From contig NZ_QUWV01000049.1 in the NCBI RefSeq assembly GCF_003403295.1, forward strand, positions 1 through 61,736: a DNA stretch of 61,736 nucleotides, read 5' to 3'. This document shows, one piece after another, positions 57,477 through 61,736 of this stretch. The stretch comes from Komagataeibacter melaceti (lineage in GTDB: Bacteria > Pseudomonadota > Alphaproteobacteria > Acetobacterales > Acetobacteraceae). A program made the translations under genes and the position numbers. Within the stretch, counting starts at the first letter, position 1. Every line of letters starts with the position of its first letter. The notes under the pieces were generated by a model. That model made no database searches. It had not been told where the DNA came from and saw only the letters and a program-made list of their open reading frames with translations.

Positions 57477-58855
57477 GATGAAATCCGTGCAGCCCGGATG
57501 GCGGGCGCATCGCCAATCTGGCGTACAAGCCGCAGCAGGCCGCCTGCCGTCAGCCCGTCACCATCAGGCAGGACCATGTCCGGCGGGCAGCGGCGGACAA
57601 GATCGACCATCTGCTGGCGCAGCCTGCGCGCCTGCGCCCATCCGCCACTTTCCTCTAGCATGCGCGACAGGTAGCAGCGCGCCATGACATGGTCACGGCA
57701 CAGGTAGATGACGCGGCGAAACGACTCCTCGGCCTGCAGGAGCGACCCCTCGCCCCACGCCAGCACGGCAAACAGGAAATGGATGCGGGCATCGACCGGG
57801 TGGCGGGCAAGGTAGTCGCGGCACATCTCCATACCACGCCGTACATGGCCGCTATCCGCCACGCGGCGGATCTCGGTGGCGATGGTTGTGCTGTCCACCA
57901 CCGGGGCGGGTGGCAGGGCCGGAACGGGGGCGCGGCGTGGCGCGGCGGGCGGCCCCGCCAGCACGGGCTGCCGGGCCACATCCTGCCGGGGGCCGGAGCG
58001 GGGGGCGCAAAAGGCCAGCGTGCCGGGCAGGCGCACGGTGTCAAGAAACGGGCTGAAATCGGATACCGGCTCCGAATGCCCCTGCAGCAGCCAGCCTTCG
58101 GGGGCAAGGCGGTCCGCCATGGCGCGCACCAGACCTACCGCCTGCGCCTGCGCGAAATAGATCAGCACGTTGCGGCACAGGATCAGGTCGAACGGACCGG
58201 CGGGACCGCCATCGGGGCGCAGCAGGTCAAGGATGTTGCCGTAGCTGAAGCTGACCATGCGGCGGTAGCGTTCGTGCAGCCGCCATGCGCGCCCGCCCGC
58301 CGGGACAAACCATTCCTGCCGCTGCCCGGGCGGAATGTCGCGCAGGGTCCACGCACTGAATTCCGCCCGCCGCGCCTGTTCAAGGGCGCGCGTGCTGATA
58401 TCGGTGCCCAGGATTTCGATATGCCAGTCCGCCACCGTCATGCCTGCCTCCTCCAGCAGGCGTGTCAGCACGATGGCGATGGAATAGGGTTCGGCCCCGT
58501 TGGAGCAGCCGACACTCCATACCCGCAGATGCCGCGTCGCCTCCGCCCGGCGGATCAGCCGTGGCAGGATGGTATGCTCCAGCGCCTGGAACTGCTCGGC
58601 ATAGCGGAAGAAGAAAGTCTCACCGATGGTGATGGCCGATTCCAGTTCACGCCATTCGGCATCACCCCGCACATCATCGGACAGCAGGGCGAGATAGTCG
58701 TGGCAGGTCAGGCAGCCATGCAGGCGCATGCGCGCACCCACCACCTGCTGGAGCAGGTCGGTCTTGTCCACATAGTAATGCAGGCCCGTGCGCATGGTCA
58801 CGGCATTGACCAGCCGCCGGAAACCGGCGGGCGGAAAGGCCCCCGGCCCGGTCAT
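57473..58855 (-). CDS. cheR: CheR methyltransferase with C-terminal TPR-like region
   Basis: 460 residues. CheR methyltransferase (about 1-280): ITIGETFFFRYAEQF, SAM motif VGCSNGAEPYSIAIVL, and FDLILCRNVLIYF. A Pro/Ala linker follows (about 300-325), then helix pairs resembling TPRs (RRGMEMCRDYLARHPVDARIHFLFAVLAWGEG, etc.). WspC and FrzF have the same CheR-TPR layout. Methylates glutamates of the operon's receptor. Overlaps both neighbours by 4 bases. Confidence 0.9.
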   Translation of the reverse strand: MTGPGAFPPAGFRRLVNAVTMRTGLHYYVDKTDLLQQVVGARMRLHGCLTCHDYLALLSDDVRGDAEWRELESAITIGETFFFRYAEQFQALEHTILPRLIRRAEATRHLRVWSVGCSNGAEPYSIAIVLTRLLEEAGMTVADWHIEILGTDISTRALEQARRAEFSAWTLRDIPPGQRQEWFVPAGGRAWRLHERYRRMVSFSYGNILDLLRPDGGPAGPFDLILCRNVLIYFAQAQAVGLVRAMADRLAPEGWLLQGHSEPVSDFSPFLDTVRLPGTLAFCAPRSGPRQDVARQPVLAGPPAAPRRAPVPALPPAPVVDSTTIATEIRRVADSGHVRRGMEMCRDYLARHPVDARIHFLFAVLAWGEGSLLQAEESFRRVIYLCRDHVMARCYLSRMLEESGGWAQARRLRQQMVDLVRRCPPDMVLPDGDGLTAGGLLRLVRQIGDAPAIRAARISS

Positions 58856-59385
58856 GGACGGTCCTCCCCCTCACCCACGTTTTCCGCCCACAGGGCCGCG
58901 CGGGCGCGGGTGCGCGCCGCAAGGGCGTCGAGCCGCAGGCGCTCGCCATGTGTCAGGATGTCGGCCATGCGCAACATGAAGGCAATGCTGCCATCCTTCA
59001 GTTCCAGTTCCTGCCCCGCACACTCCACCTCCGGCCCTGCGCCGTCAACCGTGCCGGGCCGCAATACGCCCTGATGCGTAACCTCCAGCGCGCCATCGAC
59101 CAGCAGCGCCACATGCCCGCCCCCATCCAGATTGCACAGGAGCAGCGGGCGATAGAGCAGGTCCACCGGCTGGGTGACCGCGTGCAGCCGCTCCCCCAGC
59201 AGCACCCCCAGGTCGAGCACCACCACCATGGCCCCGCCCAGCCTGAACCAGCCCGACACATGCGGCAGCGTCACCGCCAGTGGCAGCAGTTCGGGCACCG
59301 GCATGCATTCGCGCACGACCTGCCCCGCGGGCAAGCCATAAAGCCGCGCGCCCACGCGAAAGATCATGACCGGCGCGATTTCCAT
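58852..59385 (-). CDS. cheW: CheW-like coupling protein 1
   Basis: 177 residues, first gene of the chemosensory operon. CheW-fold strands: VMIFRVGARLYGLPAG, VSGWFRLGGAMVVVLDLGVLLGE and PLLLCNLDGGGHVALLVDGALEV. A C-terminal helix of about 40 residues (LRLDALAARTRARAALWAE) extends the fold. I start at 59385 because GGAGG lies 7 bases upstream; the frame continues to 59466 without a good site. Confidence 0.85.
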   Translation of the reverse strand: MEIAPVMIFRVGARLYGLPAGQVVRECMPVPELLPLAVTLPHVSGWFRLGGAMVVVLDLGVLLGERLHAVTQPVDLLYRPLLLCNLDGGGHVALLVDGALEVTHQGVLRPGTVDGAGPEVECAGQELELKDGSIAFMLRMADILTHGERLRLDALAARTRARAALWAENVGEGEDRP

Positions 59386-59566
59386 CCGCGCGCCTCCGGC
59401 CGCGTTACCGCCAGATGATGTGGCGTGATCCATGGGGTTGCACAACCTGCTGTTTACCATATGCACAAGGCAGAAGTTTGCATTTAATACAAGCCATCGC
59501 TACCTCGGGCAGGAATGCGTTTCCTTCAATTCGGGGAAGCTGCCCCACGGCCGGAGTCTTGTTTCA

Positions 59567-59965
59567 ATGGACAGTCCCATTTCCAACCCCTCGCAGGAAC
59601 GCCCGCCCGCCACGGCAGGCCGTGGCATCAGCGTGGCCCGCATCCTGCGGGTGACGGTATGGTCGGTTTTCTATTTCCTGTTCTATCTGGTCCAGCAGAT
59701 CTCCGAACTTGTTGCCCCGCTTGTCCTGATCCTTGGCATCGGCTGGAGCCTGCTGCCCCATATCATGGGCATCGCCACCAATGCCGCCGGCAGCGACCCG
59801 CAGACGCGTGACGTGATCGCAAAGGTGGCCCATTCCATTCCCGACCACCTTGAGGTGGGCACGCACCTGCTCACCCCCTCCGCACTGGTGTTTGACGGGC
59901 TTGCGCTCATGGCCGCGGCGGCGCTGTGCGCCACGCTGTCCACCATCGCCGCGCGCACCATGTAA
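59567..59965 (+). CDS. small membrane protein before ftsE
   Basis: About 132 residues; GGAG lies 11 bases before ATG 59567. One long hydrophobic segment near residues 28-58 (FYFLFYLVQQISELVAPLVLILGIGW), a helical loop, and a second near the C terminus (FDGLALMAAAALCATLSTIA). The 25-base gap to ftsE makes co-transcription likely. No domain known to me. Divergent from the chemosensory operon with about 180 bases between. Confidence 0.65.
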   Translation: MDSPISNPSQERPPATAGRGISVARILRVTVWSVFYFLFYLVQQISELVAPLVLILGIGWSLLPHIMGIATNAAGSDPQTRDVIAKVAHSIPDHLEVGTHLLTPSALVFDGLALMAAAALCATLSTIAARTM

Positions 59966-59990
59966 AAAAGGACGGGATGGACCCAGCCGC

Positions 59991-60662
59991 ATGTTCCGCC
60001 TGCACGATGTCAGTTACGCCTATGGCGACAGCCGCACGGGACAGGCCGCGCTGTCGCATGTGAGCCTGGATGTGCCGCAGGGCGGGTTCCGCTGGCTGCT
60101 GGGGCCATCGGGGGCGGGCAAGTCGTCGCTGCTGTCCATCCTCTCGCTTGAGGCACGGGCCAGCGCGGGAATGGTCGAGATACTGGGCGTGCCGGTCATG
60201 CAGGCGCGGCGTGGCGCGCTGGCCCGCCTGCGCAGGCGCATCGGCAGCGTGCACCAGGACTTCCGGCTGCTGGCGGACCTGAACGTATTTGACAACGTGG
60301 CCCTGCCCCTGCGGCTGCAGCACCGCGCGGAAGCCGAGATCAGCCACGAGGTCCATGCCATCATGAAATGGGTGGGGCTGGAAAACCGCCTCGACGCGCT
60401 GCCGCCGCAGCTTTCGGGGGGGGAGCAGCAGCGGGTTGCGATCGCACGCGCCGTGATCTACCGCCCCGCCCTGCTGGTGGCCGATGAACCGACCAACGCG
60501 CTGGATGAACGGCAGGCCGCGCGCCTGCTCATGATGTTCCACCGGCTGGCCGAACTGGGCACGACCATTGTGGTTGCGACCCATAACGACGCGATCGTGC
60601 GCAAATACCCCGCCCCCGCCATTGAACTGGCGCGGGGCCATCTGGTGCGGGATTATACCTGA
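59991..60662 (+). CDS. ftsE: cell division ATP-binding protein FtsE
   Basis: 223 residues, normal FtsE length. Walker A GPSGAGKSSLLSILS, Q loop SVHQDFRLL typical of FtsE, signature LSGGEQQRVAIARAV and Walker B LLVADEPTNALDE. With FtsX it controls peptidoglycan hydrolases at the septum. I start at 59991 (MFRLHDVSYAYG); the frame extends upstream into the preceding gene. Overlaps ftsX by one base. Confidence 0.95.
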   Translation: MFRLHDVSYAYGDSRTGQAALSHVSLDVPQGGFRWLLGPSGAGKSSLLSILSLEARASAGMVEILGVPVMQARRGALARLRRRIGSVHQDFRLLADLNVFDNVALPLRLQHRAEAEISHEVHAIMKWVGLENRLDALPPQLSGGEQQRVAIARAVIYRPALLVADEPTNALDERQAARLLMMFHRLAELGTTIVVATHNDAIVRKYPAPAIELARGHLVRDYT

Positions 60663-61618
60663 TGGCGCGCCAGCGCTACCATGACGGGCTGGCCCTGCGC
60701 CAGGCGCTGCCGGGGCGGTTCCTGCCCTTTCTTGTCGGGGCCATGTCCTTTCTGGCGGCGCTGGCGCTGGCGGGCGGCATCGCGGCACATTCCCTCTCCC
60801 AGCGCTGGACGCATGGCGCGGGCACGGTCACGACCATGCAGGTGCCAGCGCCTGACGACCCGGCCAGCCGCCCGGCCACGCCCGCCCCGTCCTCCGGCCC
60901 GCCGCCCACGCGCATTGCGGTGGTGCTGGACCTGCTGGCCACCACGCCGGGCATTGTCAGCGCCCACCGGCTGACCGATGCGGAACTGCGCGCCCTGCTG
61001 GCCCCGTGGATTGAGCAGACCGGTGAGCAGACACTCCCCCTGCCCGCCGTGATCGAGGTACGCGCCCTGCCCGGCCACAACCCGGCACCCGACCTGCTGG
61101 CGCAGTTGCAGGCCCGCGTGCCCGGCGTGGTGATGGAACATGACAGCGTATGGAGCGACCGGCTGGCCGCCCTTGCCGGAAGTCTTCAGGGCTGCGCGCT
61201 GCTGGCGGTGCTGATCGTGATGACGGTGGCGGTATGCGTGGTCATGGCCGCGACCCGCGCCGGGTTGCAGACCCGGCGGCAGGCCATTGCGCTGATCCAT
61301 TCACTGGGGGCGACGGATGGCTATATTTCCGGCCGCTTCGCCTCCCGCGTGACACTGCTTGCACTGGGCGGCGGGCTGTGCGGCAGCGTGCTGGCCCTGC
61401 CGATGCTGCTGGTCATGTCGCAGCTTGCCGCCCCGTTCAGCGCGCTGGGCGATCCGGCCGCCACCGCACCCATGGACTGGCATGACCCGTTAAGCCGCAT
61501 CGACGCCCTGCCGCATGCGCTGTTATGGGTGCTGCTGGCCCTGCCGCCTGCGGCGGGGCTGACCGGCTGGATCACGACACAGATGACCGTGCGCGCCTGG
61601 CTGCGCCGCCTGCCATGA
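60662..61618 (+). CDS. ftsX: cell division protein FtsX
   Basis: 318-residue membrane partner of FtsE. First helix near 20-45 (FLPFLVGAMSFLAALALAGG), a periplasmic domain of about 130 residues (with a Pro-rich linker, PATPAPSSGPPP), then three C-terminal helices around SLQGCALLAVLIVMTVAVCVVMAA, LLALGGGLCGSVLALPMLL and ALLWVLLALPPAAGL. The cytoplasmic loop RRQAIALIHSLGATDGYI is the FtsE contact. Coupled to the next gene. Confidence 0.93.
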   Translation: MARQRYHDGLALRQALPGRFLPFLVGAMSFLAALALAGGIAAHSLSQRWTHGAGTVTTMQVPAPDDPASRPATPAPSSGPPPTRIAVVLDLLATTPGIVSAHRLTDAELRALLAPWIEQTGEQTLPLPAVIEVRALPGHNPAPDLLAQLQARVPGVVMEHDSVWSDRLAALAGSLQGCALLAVLIVMTVAVCVVMAATRAGLQTRRQAIALIHSLGATDGYISGRFASRVTLLALGGGLCGSVLALPMLLVMSQLAAPFSALGDPAATAPMDWHDPLSRIDALPHALLWVLLALPPAAGLTGWITTQMTVRAWLRRLP

Positions 61619-61736
61619 AACGATCCCGCCACCGCCTGCGGGTCCGCGCGCGCTGGCGCTGCCGCGTGCTGCGCGCCTGCCTGCTGGCCATGGGCGTGGC
61701 ATGGGGCATGGGACTGGCGTGGTTCGTGCGCGACGC
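61615..61736 (+). CDS. YdcF-like protein, start only (runs off the window)
   Basis: First 40 codons of a gene whose ATG overlaps the ftsX stop (ATGA). Basic start (MKRSRHRLRVRARWRCRVLR) followed by a hydrophobic helix LLAMGVAWGMGLAWFV. Position directly after ftsEX matches the YdcF/DUF218 protein found there in other Alphaproteobacteria; the visible part is too short to prove it. Confidence 0.5.
   Translation, partial: MKRSRHRLRVRARWRCRVLRACLLAMGVAWGMGLAWFVRD

Overview
The window is high-GC DNA packed with short operons typical of Alphaproteobacteria, and it most resembles an acetic acid bacterium (Acetobacteraceae, Komagataeibacter/Gluconacetobacter type). Support comes from the gene orders yceD-rpmF-plsX-fabH-ihfA-merR, ffh-rpsP-rimM-trmD-rplS-leuC-leuD-leuB, ispH-thrB-rnhA and rpsU diverging from def-COQ9, together with a 3-methylhopanoid gene (hpnR) and a gluconokinase. 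The genus is an inference, not a search result. I saw no insertion sequence, prophage, CRISPR array or rRNA; there is one tRNA (Pro, GGG).

Layout, left to right. 0-3.4 kb: an S9 oligopeptidase and an AI-2E/PerM-type membrane protein. 3.4-8 kb (minus): tRNA-Pro, merR, ihfA, fabH, plsX, rpmF and yceD (fatty-acid/phospholipid initiation plus ribosome genes), with bamE divergent. 8.7-13.1 kb: an EnvZ-like kinase and rpsU on minus, then def, COQ9, a MarR protein and an OmpR-type regulator on plus. 13.2-20.2 kb (minus): leucine genes leuBDC, then rplS, trmD, rimM, rpsP and ffh. 20.4-23.7 kb: a Spy/LTXXQ-like periplasmic protein and pstCAB. 23.9-28.8 kb: the ispH-thrB-rnhA operon continuing into an ABC transporter pair and a nucleoside-hydrolase-like protein that lacks its metal and catalytic residues.

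29-43.3 kb holds metabolic and unknown genes: a lipoprotein, an OPT peptide transporter next to an M3 oligopeptidase, an RlmM-like methyltransferase with a DUF423 protein, a DUF4142 protein, a cobalamin adenosyltransferase, gluconokinase, a coiled-coil protein of unknown function, two tandem class-I aminotransferases, glutamyl-Q tRNA(Asp) synthetase, an HNH endonuclease and a small lipoprotein. 43.7-48.1 kb holds hpnR, sufE and hslUV.

48.1-59.4 kb is the most distinctive region: one tightly packed minus-strand chemosensory operon, CheW, CheR-TPR, CheW, MCP, CheA-REC, CheB, REC-REC-histidine kinase, REC-PAS-histidine kinase-REC. Its order matches the Wsp surface-sensing type of system, but the WspR diguanylate cyclase position is taken by two histidine kinases. 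The last 2 kb carry a small membrane protein, ftsE, ftsX and the start of a YdcF-like gene.

Non-coding features include strong intrinsic terminators, a perfect 12-bp inverted repeat flanking the tRNA, two copies of a palindromic intergenic element whose stems differ but still pair, and small repeats upstream of hpnR and of the coiled-coil gene.
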